64,000 nt of DNA from Clostridia bacterium (lineage in GTDB: Bacteria; Bacillota_A; Clostridia; Christensenellales; Aristaeellaceae). The translations under genes and the position numbers were made by a program. The notes under the pieces are model-generated. The model saw only the letters and a program-made list of their open reading frames with translations. It made no database searches and was not told the origin of the DNA. The stretch covers positions 1-64,000 of the forward strand of contig JAFWYA010000014.1 in NCBI GenBank assembly GCA_017517815.1, written 5' to 3'. Shown in pieces: positions 49,194 to 58,325 of the stretch (position 1 is its first letter; every line of letters starts with the position of its first letter).

Positions 49194-52094
49194 ATGCTTG
49201 AGGCCTATTGGAAAAACCCGCGGATCCACCATGCCGGCACTCAGGACCCCACGGCATATCTGATCCCCAACGTTCATGCAAATGAAGAAAGGGAAGCATC
49301 CCCCCGGCTGCAGCTGCTCAGCGGCACGTGGCAGTTTGAATACTATGAAAGCATAGAGGACGTTGACTGGAACGCCGTCGCTGCACAGACCCGCTTCTCG
49401 CAGACCATTCAGGTGCCCGGCCACTGGCAGACGCAGGGGTATGATCAGGCGCAGTACATCACGTCGCCCTATCCCTTCCTGTTCGACCCGCCCAATGTGC
49501 CGCCTCAAAACCCCGTGGGCGTATACATGACGTGCTTTCAGGCGCCCGAGGCAGAAAAGGTGACGCTGCACTTTGACGGTGTGGACAGCTGCGGCGTGTA
49601 TTTCCTGAACGGTGTTTTGCTGGGCTATTCCGAAGGGCCTCACAACCCGGCGGTGTTTGATGTGACCCCAAACCTGCTGCCGGACGAAAACCGCCTGACG
49701 GTTGCGGTGCTCAAATGGTGCAGCGGCAGCTATCTGGATGATCAGGACAAGCTGCGCCTGAGCGGCATCTTCCGCGATGTGTACCTCGTCAGCCGCCCCC
49801 GGACGCATGTGCACGACCTGTTCATTCAGCCGGATTTGACCGGCATGGATGTATCGCTTGACATTGCACACCCTTCCGGCGAGGTGGGGCTGAAGGTGAT
49901 GGATGCGGACGGAAACTGCGTTTGTCAGACCCGGCAGCGCTGTGAAGAACATATGAAGCTGCGGCTGGACGTGCCGGCGCCCATTCTGTGGAATGCTGAA
50001 ACGCCGTATCTCTACACGCTGCGCATTGATCTGAGCGATGAATGGGTGGAGCAGCGCGTGGGGCTGCGAACCGTAGCGGTGGAGAACGGCAAACTGCTGC
50101 TTAACGGGCAATCCATCAAGCTGCTGGGCGTCAACCGTCATGAAAGCGATCCGGACACCGGCTATGTGATGAGCGCTTCCGCCATGCGCCGCGATCTGGA
50201 ACTGATGAAGCAGTTCAACATCAACTGTGTGCGCACCTCGCATTATCCCAATGACCCACGCTTTTATACCCTGTGCGACGAGATCGGCCTGTATGTCATC
50301 GACGAGGCGGACATGGAAACACACGGCTGCTTCTACATCGGCAATTCCGACCTGCTGGTCAGCGACGCCCGCTATGCAGATGCGATCATGGACCGTGAAC
50401 GCCAGCTGGTGGAACGTGACAAGAACTTCTCTTCCATTCTGATGTGGTCTATGGGCAACGAATCCGGCTGGGGCTGCAATCTGGCAAAGGCTGCCGGGTG
50501 GATCCGCCAGCGCGACGCTTCACGCCTCATTCACATGGAAAGCGCATTCAGTTCCCAACGGTGCAAACCGCTTGCCCAGTGTGTGCCCGATGCAGGCCCC
50601 GAGCTGGTGGATTTGATCGGCAGTATGTATCCGGCCTGTGAAACCCTGCAGGAGGTGCTGAAACTGCCCGGCGAGAACCGCCCCGTCATTCTGACGGAAT
50701 ACTGCCACGCCATGGGCAACAGTCTGGGCGACATTGCCGAATATACCGAGGCGTTCTTCCGTCATGACCGGCTGATCGGCGGCTGCATCTGGGAATGGTG
50801 CGACCACGGTCTGCGCGGCAAGGATGGAACCATGCTTTACGGCGGCGACTTTGGCGAGCGCAAGCACAACGGAAACCTGTGCGCCGACGGACTGGTCTCA
50901 CCCGACCGTGAGCCGCACAGTGCGCTGTACGAGCTGAAGCAGGCCTATGCACCTGTGCATATCACATGGGATGATGGACGGCTGAGGCTGGACAACCGTT
51001 ATGATTTTACCGATCTGGAAGGGCATACCATCCATCTGAGCGTTATGCACAACGGCAACACGGTGCATGATTGCATGCTGACCTGTCCGCCTGCCCCGCC
51101 GCATCAAAGCAGCAGCATGGATGTTGTGCTTCCGTCCCTGTCAGCTGAGGGGGATAACATCCTGCTCGCAGAAGTGATGAATCCGCGTGGGCTTTCTGTC
51201 AGCCGGATGTATTTCCCACTTGCAGCAGCGGCCTTTGTGCCGCAAAACGGCGTGCATCCGCTGCAGTGGCAGTACAGGCACGGCATGGTCAGTCAGCTGA
51301 GGGCGTTTGATCAGCTGGCAGTCAGCGCGGTCGAGCCGGTCATCTGGCGCGCGCCGCTGGACAACGACCGTCTGATCCGCAAAACGTGGACGTCGTCGGA
51401 TGCTGGCGAAAACATCCACATTCCTGCCTGCGTTATCAACAGCAAAACAACCGCAAACGGCCTGCATACCGGTTTTGCGCTGGGCGGCATGAGCTATCGC
51501 GCTGCGGTGACAGGGTGCATCGACTGGGATGCGCCTGATGCGCACACGCTGCGGGTAAAGGTGGATGCAAAGGTGCGCGCGGATTATCCGGCGTGGCTGC
51601 CGCGCTTCGGCCTGCAGTGGACGGTGGACAAGCGGCTGAAAAACGTACATTACTACGGTTTTGGTCCGCACGAAAGCTACGAGGACAAGCACCTGTCCTG
51701 CCATCCCGGGCTGTGGAGCTACGACGCCCTGCAGCGTGCCATTCCCTATGTGCGTCCACAGGAATGGGGCGGCGCGTGGAATGCGTACTTCGTCACCATG
51801 ACGGACGACAGCGGGAAGGGACTTATTTTCTACAGCAGCCGGCCGTTCTTCTTTAATGTGCAGCCGTGGACGCCTGAAGAGATGACCGCAGCCGCACATC
51901 CCGGCGACCTGCCGCCTGTTCAGGCGCTGACGCTGAATACCGACCTGCGCATGAGCGGTATTGGTTCGGCCTCTGTGGGTCCCGAGCTGCCGCCTCACCG
52001 ACGCATCCAGCCCGGAGAGGAACTCAGTCATGAATGGTATGTAGCGGCGTTTGATCGCATGAAGGACGATGCGTTTGCAAGGCTGGGGTGCTGA
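49194..52094 (+). CDS. GH2 beta-galactosidase (LacZ-like)
   Basis: A 966-residue cytoplasmic enzyme with the LacZ domain order: N-terminal jelly roll (VPGHWQTQGYD, YPFLFDPPNVP), Ig-like domain, TIM barrel, second Ig-like domain and C-terminal beta-sandwich. The acid/base is E423 in MWSMGNESGWG and the nucleophile E502 in ILTEYCHAMGNS. FGPHESYEDK near the C-terminus is the typical small-domain motif. It hydrolyses beta-galactosides such as lactose-type oligosaccharides imported by the upstream ABC system. Its TGA stop lies at the first bases of a tRNA-like 3' fragment (52092), so the gene end coincides with a recombination scar. Confidence 0.93.
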   Translation: MLEAYWKNPRIHHAGTQDPTAYLIPNVHANEEREASPRLQLLSGTWQFEYYESIEDVDWNAVAAQTRFSQTIQVPGHWQTQGYDQAQYITSPYPFLFDPPNVPPQNPVGVYMTCFQAPEAEKVTLHFDGVDSCGVYFLNGVLLGYSEGPHNPAVFDVTPNLLPDENRLTVAVLKWCSGSYLDDQDKLRLSGIFRDVYLVSRPRTHVHDLFIQPDLTGMDVSLDIAHPSGEVGLKVMDADGNCVCQTRQRCEEHMKLRLDVPAPILWNAETPYLYTLRIDLSDEWVEQRVGLRTVAVENGKLLLNGQSIKLLGVNRHESDPDTGYVMSASAMRRDLELMKQFNINCVRTSHYPNDPRFYTLCDEIGLYVIDEADMETHGCFYIGNSDLLVSDARYADAIMDRERQLVERDKNFSSILMWSMGNESGWGCNLAKAAGWIRQRDASRLIHMESAFSSQRCKPLAQCVPDAGPELVDLIGSMYPACETLQEVLKLPGENRPVILTEYCHAMGNSLGDIAEYTEAFFRHDRLIGGCIWEWCDHGLRGKDGTMLYGGDFGERKHNGNLCADGLVSPDREPHSALYELKQAYAPVHITWDDGRLRLDNRYDFTDLEGHTIHLSVMHNGNTVHDCMLTCPPAPPHQSSSMDVVLPSLSAEGDNILLAEVMNPRGLSVSRMYFPLAAAAFVPQNGVHPLQWQYRHGMVSQLRAFDQLAVSAVEPVIWRAPLDNDRLIRKTWTSSDAGENIHIPACVINSKTTANGLHTGFALGGMSYRAAVTGCIDWDAPDAHTLRVKVDAKVRADYPAWLPRFGLQWTVDKRLKNVHYYGFGPHESYEDKHLSCHPGLWSYDALQRAIPYVRPQEWGGAWNAYFVTMTDDSGKGLIFYSSRPFFFNVQPWTPEEMTAAAHPGDLPPVQALTLNTDLRMSGIGSASVGPELPPHRRIQPGEELSHEWYVAAFDRMKDDAFARLGC

Positions 52095-52155
52095 GGTCAC
52101 CGGTTCAAATCTGGTCATCAGTTCCATGAAACCGACTTGTGATATGCAAGTCGGT
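52092..52155 (+). other. tRNA 3'-end-like fragment plus terminator, left copy
   Basis: Nucleotides 52092-52126 read like the variable loop, T-arm (ACCGG/CTGGT with loop TTCAAAT) and acceptor 3' strand with CCA of a tRNA, closest in my memory to tRNA-Thr genes ending GTCAGCTCCA. No 5' half is present. It matches 30 of 35 positions with the fragment at 61934-61968 (the first 20 identical). A terminator follows: ACCGACTTG/CAAGTCGGT then TTTTTTC. Confidence 0.7.
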
Positions 52156-52178
52156 TTTTTCTCTTTATTTATGCAGTC

Positions 52179-52209
52179 AAAAAACGCCGGCGCAATGCCG
52201 GCGTTTTTT
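52179..52209. terminator. Bidirectional terminator of the GH97 operon
   Basis: Stem CGCCGGC/GCCGGCG flanked by six A on one side and six T on the other, 4 bp beyond the stop of the GH97 gene on the minus strand. Confidence 0.85.
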
Positions 52210-52212
52210 GTT

Positions 52213-54720
52213 TTACTCACCTAATTCATCCTCGCATACTGCGATGGACGTGATATGGGACATCGATCCGTGCTTGCAGAACAGTCGGATGTGGTTTTCT
52301 CCCTTGTGTAGGTGGATCAGCAGTTCCTTGTTCTCGGCGTTCTCCCATGTGGGGAATCCCCAGCCGGAAGTGCTGTGCAGATAGGTGTGAATGGGTTCAT
52401 CGCTGTTTGTTTGAACGGAAATGTCCCGGCTTTCTCCTCCGCAGTAGCGAATGCTGAGAATGTGCATGCCATCCCTTTGTGCGCAGATATGGTCGAAGTG
52501 GATCTCTGCATCCATGCCAAGTCCAACGGCTTCCCAGACGCCGCGTACGTTTTGCGTCCATTCTGCGTCGCCTGTCAGCACAGCATCTTCTTTTCCGTAG
52601 ATGTTCCAACGCAGGGGCTTCTGATCCAGCAGGACTATTTTGGAAATTGTCGCAACAGCCTCGCCAACGCGTTCGAGAGATACTTCGTTATCTCCATCAC
52701 ACAGGAAGACAGGCAGATCAAAGGAGCGTATATCAAACCAGCTCTTCCCTTCTCCCAGCGTATGATGTTCTTTCCGGTTGCCGCTTTTGACGCACAGGCG
52801 TGGCCTGCCAACGGAGGTGAAAAACATCCGCAGCGTGTGCCAACCCGTACGTCTGGCAGCCAGATGGAAGGTCATCGAACCATACAGCAGCATGCCGGTC
52901 TGCCCATCCACAAAGCGCATGGGCTCGCTTCCGCCGCGAGGCATGCATTCTGCTGCATGAACCAGCTGCAGCTGCTTTGCGGCTTGGGGAAAATCGGGCA
53001 GTGAACGAGCGATGGCAATCGCAGCGCCGCCGCATGGCTTGAGCGGCAAACACAGCGTGGTGCCGGCATCTACCTTCTCACGGCGTACGCTGAGCATCTG
53101 ATCTTTTTCATCGTCCTCGTAGATTTCCGCCTCAAAGGTTCCATCCGGCAGGAAGTCGAGCTTCAGATTCATCTGCTGCTTTTCTGCGGTAATCGCACCG
53201 ATGAAATATTCCTCTCCGCTGCGGCGCATGATAGCGGCGTCCTGCCCCGGATGACCTGCCAGCACACGTACCTCATCATACTTCGCCTTGGTTCTTCTCA
53301 GGAAATTCGTGCCTGTCCAGCCTTCCAGCAGAAAAACGGAGAGCGAGTAATGTGTCACGCCGGATTCAAACACCACCGGCAAAGCAAGCTGATGCGCATG
53401 CGTTGTGTTTCGGTTTGAGTTGGTAAAGCCAACAGGCGTATAGTCCATGGGCCCGCATACGTTTCGGGTGAAGGGAACGGTGCAGTTGTGTACTGCGTCG
53501 GGCATGTTGCTCCACTTGTAGTGCTCAAGCCCCATAATTCCTTCGGTGGTCATCAGATGCGGCCAGGTGCGGCTGTCGCCCGCAGGCTTTGTGGCGCCAT
53601 GGAAATTAACCATCATGCGAAGCTCAGCTGTGCGTTTGAGAAGCATACGGTAAGCCTTCATGGTTTCCAGAGAATCGTTTTCGAAAAAGTCGATTTTGAG
53701 GCCGTCAATCCCCCACGAAGCCCACATTGGGAGCCAGCGCTCCATTTTTTCAGGTGTATCCACACGATGGCGATCTGTCCACAGCCACAGCTGCACACCC
53801 TTTTGATGGGCATAGCGGCATAAATGAGGCACCCAGTTGGCATCCCAGCCGCAGTCCAGTACCACCGCCTCAAAACCCATCTGCGCTGCAGTATCCACGT
53901 AGCGGCGGGATTCAGTGTAAAGCTGAGCACCATTTTCGTACTCCCACCATGCCCAGAGTGCGCGCGCCGGACGGATCCATGAACTGTCCGCCAGTCGGGA
54001 ATGCCCGCAGAGATCGAATGCCAAATGAGACTGTACCAGCTCGTCAAGATCATCGCACAGCGTAATATAGCGCCACGGAGACACAAATGGCATCTGCAGA
54101 GGAACAGGCTGCCCGTTTTCCTCCGGTGCAAAGGCTATGAAAAGGCTTCTGTCCTCCTTTCCGATCAGATGGCAGGAGCAAAACGTTGCGCTCGAGAGCA
54201 GTTCAGCTTCGCTCACCAGCGCCCAGCCATGCGGGGCCTCCACCAGAACCGGCATGCCCAGCCTTTGCTGGTGTGCATCATGCCAGCTGCGCTTTTCATA
54301 AGGGCGCTCGTATGTGCTGAACAGATCCTGTGCATACAGAGTATGATAAGCTTCGTCAAAGTGAATACGCGTTTTTTCCGCACATATGCAGGAAGCACCG
54401 GTTGCCAGTTCATACCGGAAAGCGACACCCTGCCTGTCTGCGCGAATCCTCAGTGATACAGCGCCGTAATCAATCAGCCGCTCGCAGGCACTGATGGAAT
54501 AGGTTTGCATTTTTCCGGCGGGCAGACTGTAGCTTTCGCTGATGGATTGAATATCCCGAAGCATCTCGTTTTCAAAAGATACCGTACCTGTGTCAAGCAC
54601 CAAACCAAAGTCGAGCGCGAGGCAGTTTACGTCATCCTTCCAAATGGACATGCGTACCGTGTCCTGGGAAGCGGTTCCTTCCAGCCTGATCCTCCCTTCA
54701 GGCGAATCCAGTCTCCACAT
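52213..54720 (-). CDS. GH97 glycoside hydrolase with C-terminal accessory beta domains
   Basis: An 835-residue protein. The N-terminal beta-super-sandwich (about residues 1-245) is followed by the barrel from SSWIRPARALWAWWEYE. Characteristic segments are VVLDCGWDANW, GLKIDFFENDS, VNFHGATKPAGDSRTWP and MTTEGIMGLE. The Asp in KIDFF at the position of the BtGH97b nucleophile points to the retaining, alpha-galactosidase-type branch rather than the inverting SusB branch. About 250 C-terminal residues form two extra carbohydrate-binding-like beta domains not usual in GH97. GGAGG lies 7 nt before the ATG at 54720. GH97 is best known from Bacteroidetes. No signal peptide, so probably cytoplasmic. 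Last gene of an operon with its own ABC importer. Confidence 0.88.
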   Translation of the reverse strand: MWRLDSPEGRIRLEGTASQDTVRMSIWKDDVNCLALDFGLVLDTGTVSFENEMLRDIQSISESYSLPAGKMQTYSISACERLIDYGAVSLRIRADRQGVAFRYELATGASCICAEKTRIHFDEAYHTLYAQDLFSTYERPYEKRSWHDAHQQRLGMPVLVEAPHGWALVSEAELLSSATFCSCHLIGKEDRSLFIAFAPEENGQPVPLQMPFVSPWRYITLCDDLDELVQSHLAFDLCGHSRLADSSWIRPARALWAWWEYENGAQLYTESRRYVDTAAQMGFEAVVLDCGWDANWVPHLCRYAHQKGVQLWLWTDRHRVDTPEKMERWLPMWASWGIDGLKIDFFENDSLETMKAYRMLLKRTAELRMMVNFHGATKPAGDSRTWPHLMTTEGIMGLEHYKWSNMPDAVHNCTVPFTRNVCGPMDYTPVGFTNSNRNTTHAHQLALPVVFESGVTHYSLSVFLLEGWTGTNFLRRTKAKYDEVRVLAGHPGQDAAIMRRSGEEYFIGAITAEKQQMNLKLDFLPDGTFEAEIYEDDEKDQMLSVRREKVDAGTTLCLPLKPCGGAAIAIARSLPDFPQAAKQLQLVHAAECMPRGGSEPMRFVDGQTGMLLYGSMTFHLAARRTGWHTLRMFFTSVGRPRLCVKSGNRKEHHTLGEGKSWFDIRSFDLPVFLCDGDNEVSLERVGEAVATISKIVLLDQKPLRWNIYGKEDAVLTGDAEWTQNVRGVWEAVGLGMDAEIHFDHICAQRDGMHILSIRYCGGESRDISVQTNSDEPIHTYLHSTSGWGFPTWENAENKELLIHLHKGENHIRLFCKHGSMSHITSIAVCEDELGE

Positions 54721-54734
54721 CGTATTTCCTCCCT

Positions 54735-55646
54735 TCATCCTTTCACGCTGCCCATAACGATGCCGGTGGTGAAGTACTTCTGCAGAAATGGATACACTGC
54801 CAGCACAGGAGCCGCCGCCAGAAAAATCTGCGCCGCTTTGCCCGTGCGATCGGATACATTGGCCATGCTGCGCACATCGCGAAGACTGTCCATGGTGGTC
54901 AGGTTTTTGGAGATGACCATGGTTTGCAGGTAGGTCTGCAGCGGATACCGTTCCGGCTGATTCATGTAAATCAGCCCATCAAACCAGCTATTCCAGTGGT
55001 TGACGATAAAAAACAGCGTTACCGTGGCCAGCACTGGCGCGGAAACCGGCAGTACAATCTGGCACAGCACACGCACGTGCCCAGCTCCGTCGATGGTTGC
55101 CGCCTCCTCCATTTCACGCGGCAGGCCGCGGAAGAAGTTCATCACCAGCAGAATGTTGAACACATTGATTGCGCAGGGAAGCACCAGTGCCCACACGGTG
55201 TCGATCACACCAGTGTCGCGCACAACAATATAGCTGGGAATCAGTCCGCCGTAGAACATCATGGGAATGATGTAATACCAGATGTAATACTTGCGCGCCT
55301 TGAACTCGCTGTTTTCCCTGGAGAGCGGATAGGCGGCCAGGATGGTCAGCACAAGGCTCAGGGGAACGCCGATGCCCACACGTTTTACCGACATCCACAA
55401 AGAGAGGAAAAACGCCGGGCGCTGCGCCATGAAGCGATAGGATTCCAACGTAAATTCCCTGGGGATCAGAAACACCCGTCCCGCCGCAACGCTGGAGGAA
55501 GTGCTGAATGATATCGCCAGCTGATTGAGAAGTGGAATCAGACAGGTTGCAGCAGACAATGTAAGAAAAAGATAGTTGAACAGGGTAAATATCTTTTCGC
55601 CGCGGCTGCGGCGCTCAGCCGGAGATACAGAATGCTTTGAGCGCAT
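54735..55646 (-). CDS. Carbohydrate ABC transporter permease (LplC/YtcP-like)
   Basis: A 303-residue permease starting with a basic segment (MRSKHSVSPAERRSRGEK), six helices, the EAA loop EEAATIDGAGHVRVLCQIVLP and the end FTTGIVMGSVKG. AGGAGG lies 9 nt before ATG 55646. It pairs with the upstream LplB-like permease. Confidence 0.92.
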   Translation of the reverse strand: MRSKHSVSPAERRSRGEKIFTLFNYLFLTLSAATCLIPLLNQLAISFSTSSSVAAGRVFLIPREFTLESYRFMAQRPAFFLSLWMSVKRVGIGVPLSLVLTILAAYPLSRENSEFKARKYYIWYYIIPMMFYGGLIPSYIVVRDTGVIDTVWALVLPCAINVFNILLVMNFFRGLPREMEEAATIDGAGHVRVLCQIVLPVSAPVLATVTLFFIVNHWNSWFDGLIYMNQPERYPLQTYLQTMVISKNLTTMDSLRDVRSMANVSDRTGKAAQIFLAAAPVLAVYPFLQKYFTTGIVMGSVKG

Positions 55647-55656
55647 GGGCAGCCTC

Positions 55657-56550
55657 CTAAAACACACGATAGTCGGAATACTTGTAGGCCAGGAAATATG
55701 AAACAGCGAGCATCACAAACGAAACAAACGATTTGAACAACCCCACGGCTGTGGCCACGCCGTACTGGATATCCACCAGACCCAGTCTGTACACCAGCGT
55801 ATCCAGAATGTCGCCCGTGCGGTAGACCTGCGGGCTGTAGAGGTTGAACACCTGATCAAAGCCGGCATTGAGGATATTGCCCATGCTCAGGATCATCATC
55901 AGCATCACGGTAGGCATGATGCCGGGGATGGTGATATAGCGCGTTTGCTGCCAACGGGTTGCGCCGTCGATCATACCGGCTTCGTACAGAGTGGGATCGA
56001 TGGCGGTCAGCGCCGCCAGATACACGATGGTGCCAAAGCCGAATTCCTTCCACGTTTCGGTAAGTACAAGCGTGAAGGGAAAAACGTCCGCATCACCCAG
56101 CCAGTAGACGGGTTTGAGCCCCAGGGATTTCATGACCACGCCAATGAGTCCTGTAGAGGGCGAAAGCAGGTCGATGAGAATGCCCGAGAGAATAACCCAG
56201 CTGAGGAAATGCGGAAAATAGATCATGGTCTGCAGGATGCGTTTGTAGCGCACGCTTCGCATTTCATTGAGCAGCAGGGCATAGATGACCGGCACAACAA
56301 TTCCGGCGGCGAGCTTCATGGCCGAAATAAAGAAGGTGTTCCACAGCACCTGAAACGTGTCCGGCAGTTCCAGCACATAGCGGAAGTTCTCCCAGCCGAT
56401 CCACTTGGAGCCCAGGCCCTTTACGGGGTTGAACTTCTGAAATGCCATCACATTGCCCATCAACGGCAGGTAGCCGTAGATCAGCAGCATCACCATGGAT
56501 GGGATCAGCATCAGGTGCAATGGCAGATTGCGAAAGCTTCTCTTTTTCAT
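55657..56550 (-). CDS. Carbohydrate ABC transporter permease (LplB-like)
   Basis: A 297-residue permease with the usual LplB opening (HLMLIPSMVMLLIYGYLP) and EAA loop YEAGMIDGATRWQQTRYITIP. Its ATG lies 7 nt after an intercistronic hairpin and has no good RBS next to it; a GGAGGA lies on the far side of the hairpin, so folding may bring it close to the start. Second gene of the operon. Confidence 0.92.
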   Translation of the reverse strand: MKKRSFRNLPLHLMLIPSMVMLLIYGYLPLMGNVMAFQKFNPVKGLGSKWIGWENFRYVLELPDTFQVLWNTFFISAMKLAAGIVVPVIYALLLNEMRSVRYKRILQTMIYFPHFLSWVILSGILIDLLSPSTGLIGVVMKSLGLKPVYWLGDADVFPFTLVLTETWKEFGFGTIVYLAALTAIDPTLYEAGMIDGATRWQQTRYITIPGIMPTVMLMMILSMGNILNAGFDQVFNLYSPQVYRTGDILDTLVYRLGLVDIQYGVATAVGLFKSFVSFVMLAVSYFLAYKYSDYRVF

Positions 56551-56556
56551 ATCACA

Positions 56557-56584
56557 AAGGGCGGGAATCAGGATTCCCGCCCTT
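56557..56584 (-). promoter_or_regulatory. Intercistronic hairpin between binding-protein and permease genes
   Basis: Perfect 12-bp stem AAGGGCGGGAAT/ATTCCCGCCCTT with a CAGG loop. It lacks a T-run, so it is more likely an mRNA-stabilising or attenuating element that allows more binding protein than permease to be made. Confidence 0.65.
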
Positions 56585-56622
56585 CCTCCTCTTTTGCTGA
56601 GAATTCGAGGATCTACCGGCTG

Positions 56623-58224
56623 TTACTGCACGGAAGCGTACCAGGCGTTCACTTCCTCGGTCATCTTCTCGCCGCCCAGCTTGTTCCAGTTGGCTACGAA
56701 GGTATCAAAGGCGGAGAGGTCTTCGCCCATGATGATGGAGGTGAAGTCGGTGAGCTGCTGCTTTTTGAGGGTGGATAGTTTCTCGCTCATGGTCTGGGTG
56801 GCGGAGCCGTAGAACTCATCCACCATGATGTTGCCGGCGTCGTTGTAGGTCTGGATAACGCTGAGGGAGCCGTTGGGGCCGAACATCTTCATCTGATGCC
56901 AGTTGCTGTTGCCGTAGTCGCCTTCGCGGCAGAGCACACACATGTCGTAGTAGCCCTTTTCCTCGTCGTTGAGGGCGCTCACATCACCGGTTTCCAGCGC
57001 AGCGGTCACCTTCACAGCCGCCTCGAAGTTCTTCATGGTGGGCTCAAGGGCGATCACAGTGTAGGCATAGGGGCCGTATCCTTCGGGCGTGATGTTGTAC
57101 TTGGTGGGCTCGGCGGTCTCGCCGTAGTTCTTTTCCATCTGCAGGTTGAGAAGCTTCACGATTGCTTCGGGGTTCTTGCAATTGGCGCTCACGGCGTAGT
57201 AGCTGCTGGTGCCGAAGGGAATCTGGGCCTTGGCCAGCTCGCCGGTGGCGGTGGGGATGGCGATGGGCTGCCACTCCATGGAGGGATTGGCAACCTTGGC
57301 GTCGTTGATCATGGCGGCGTTCCAGAAAGCGCCGAAGAACATGCCAACCTTGCCGGCGCTTACATCTTCGCTCACCTTGCCGGAATCCTTGACGCCGAAT
57401 TCGGGATCAAGCAGTCCTTCCTGATACATGGACTGCAGCACGGCAAGTGCTTCCCTGGCTTCGGGCTGCACGGAACCGTACACCAGCTTGCCTTCCTTTT
57501 CAATCCAGATGTTGGGGTAGGCGCCGAAGCCGTTAAAGAAACCTTCCATGCAGCTGAAGCCGCCGTCGAAAAGATCCTTGTACATAGCCAGACCGTAGGT
57601 ATCGTCCACGCCGTTGCCGTCGGGATCCTTCTCGCTGAAGGCGCGGGCCACAGTGAGCATTTCATCCATGGTCTTGGGCGCTTCCAGATTCAGCTTCTCC
57701 AGCCAGTCGGTGCGGATCCACAGCACGTAGGCGGAAAGCAGGCCGGAGCCGATGTTGGGAATGGCGTACAGGCGGCCGCCGAAGGAGGCAGAATCAAGCG
57801 AGAGGCCGCCGTCGGCATAGATGGTCTTGCGGACGAGATCGGACATGTTTTCTTCCAGCACATCCGTTACATCCATGAGCTGACCGTTTTCATACATCAT
57901 GCTCAGCTGGGCGGCAGAAACCTTCATCACATCAGGCAGTTCGTTGGCGGTGATGGCCACGTTTACCTTCTGGGCGTACTGCTGTTCGTTGGTGGACCAG
58001 GTGAAGTCGACCTCCACATTCAGAGCATCTTTGTACAGGCGGGTCCATACGTTGTTTTCCAGAGAATCGCCTTCCGGGAAGGTGGGCGAGTTGGCGCCCA
58101 GGTCCTTGGAGGAAGTGATGACCACCGTGTCGGCATAGGCGCCGAGCGGATCACCCTGCGCCATAGCGGGAACGCAGGATACGATCATGATCAGTGCCAG
58201 CAGGAGACTAAACCATTGCTTCAT
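56623..58224 (-). CDS. ABC transporter extracellular sugar-binding protein (LplA/YtcQ-like)
   Basis: A 533-residue binding protein, longer than average as in the LplA/YtcQ branch. The signal peptide MKQWFSLLLALIMIVSC could be read as a lipoprotein signal (IVSC fits the lipobox) or as cleaved later at PAMA-Q. A mature segment LEKLNLEAPKTMDEMLTVARAFSEKDPDGNGVDDTYG, given by position about 160-200, is the family's typical calcium-loop-like region. GGAGG lies 10 nt before ATG 58224. First gene of the GH97 operon, directly downstream of the YesMN two-component genes. Confidence 0.9.
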   Translation of the reverse strand: MKQWFSLLLALIMIVSCVPAMAQGDPLGAYADTVVITSSKDLGANSPTFPEGDSLENNVWTRLYKDALNVEVDFTWSTNEQQYAQKVNVAITANELPDVMKVSAAQLSMMYENGQLMDVTDVLEENMSDLVRKTIYADGGLSLDSASFGGRLYAIPNIGSGLLSAYVLWIRTDWLEKLNLEAPKTMDEMLTVARAFSEKDPDGNGVDDTYGLAMYKDLFDGGFSCMEGFFNGFGAYPNIWIEKEGKLVYGSVQPEAREALAVLQSMYQEGLLDPEFGVKDSGKVSEDVSAGKVGMFFGAFWNAAMINDAKVANPSMEWQPIAIPTATGELAKAQIPFGTSSYYAVSANCKNPEAIVKLLNLQMEKNYGETAEPTKYNITPEGYGPYAYTVIALEPTMKNFEAAVKVTAALETGDVSALNDEEKGYYDMCVLCREGDYGNSNWHQMKMFGPNGSLSVIQTYNDAGNIMVDEFYGSATQTMSEKLSTLKKQQLTDFTSIIMGEDLSAFDTFVANWNKLGGEKMTEEVNAWYASVQ

Positions 58225-58257
58225 CTCAGAAGCACCTCCGTTTCTTATTGTGTCTCC

Positions 58258-58287
58258 ATTGTAGTTCATGTTCGTTCGGGTGGTAAA
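58258..58287 (-). promoter_or_regulatory. Putative promoter of the GH97/ABC operon
   Basis: On the minus strand TTTACC and TACAAT are 18 bp apart, 34 nt before the start codon. It is weaker than consensus, consistent with activation by the YesN-like regulator. Confidence 0.5.
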
Positions 58288-58325
58288 TCAGACGGTTTTG
58301 ACATTTGCTGCGTGTATTTTACTTT

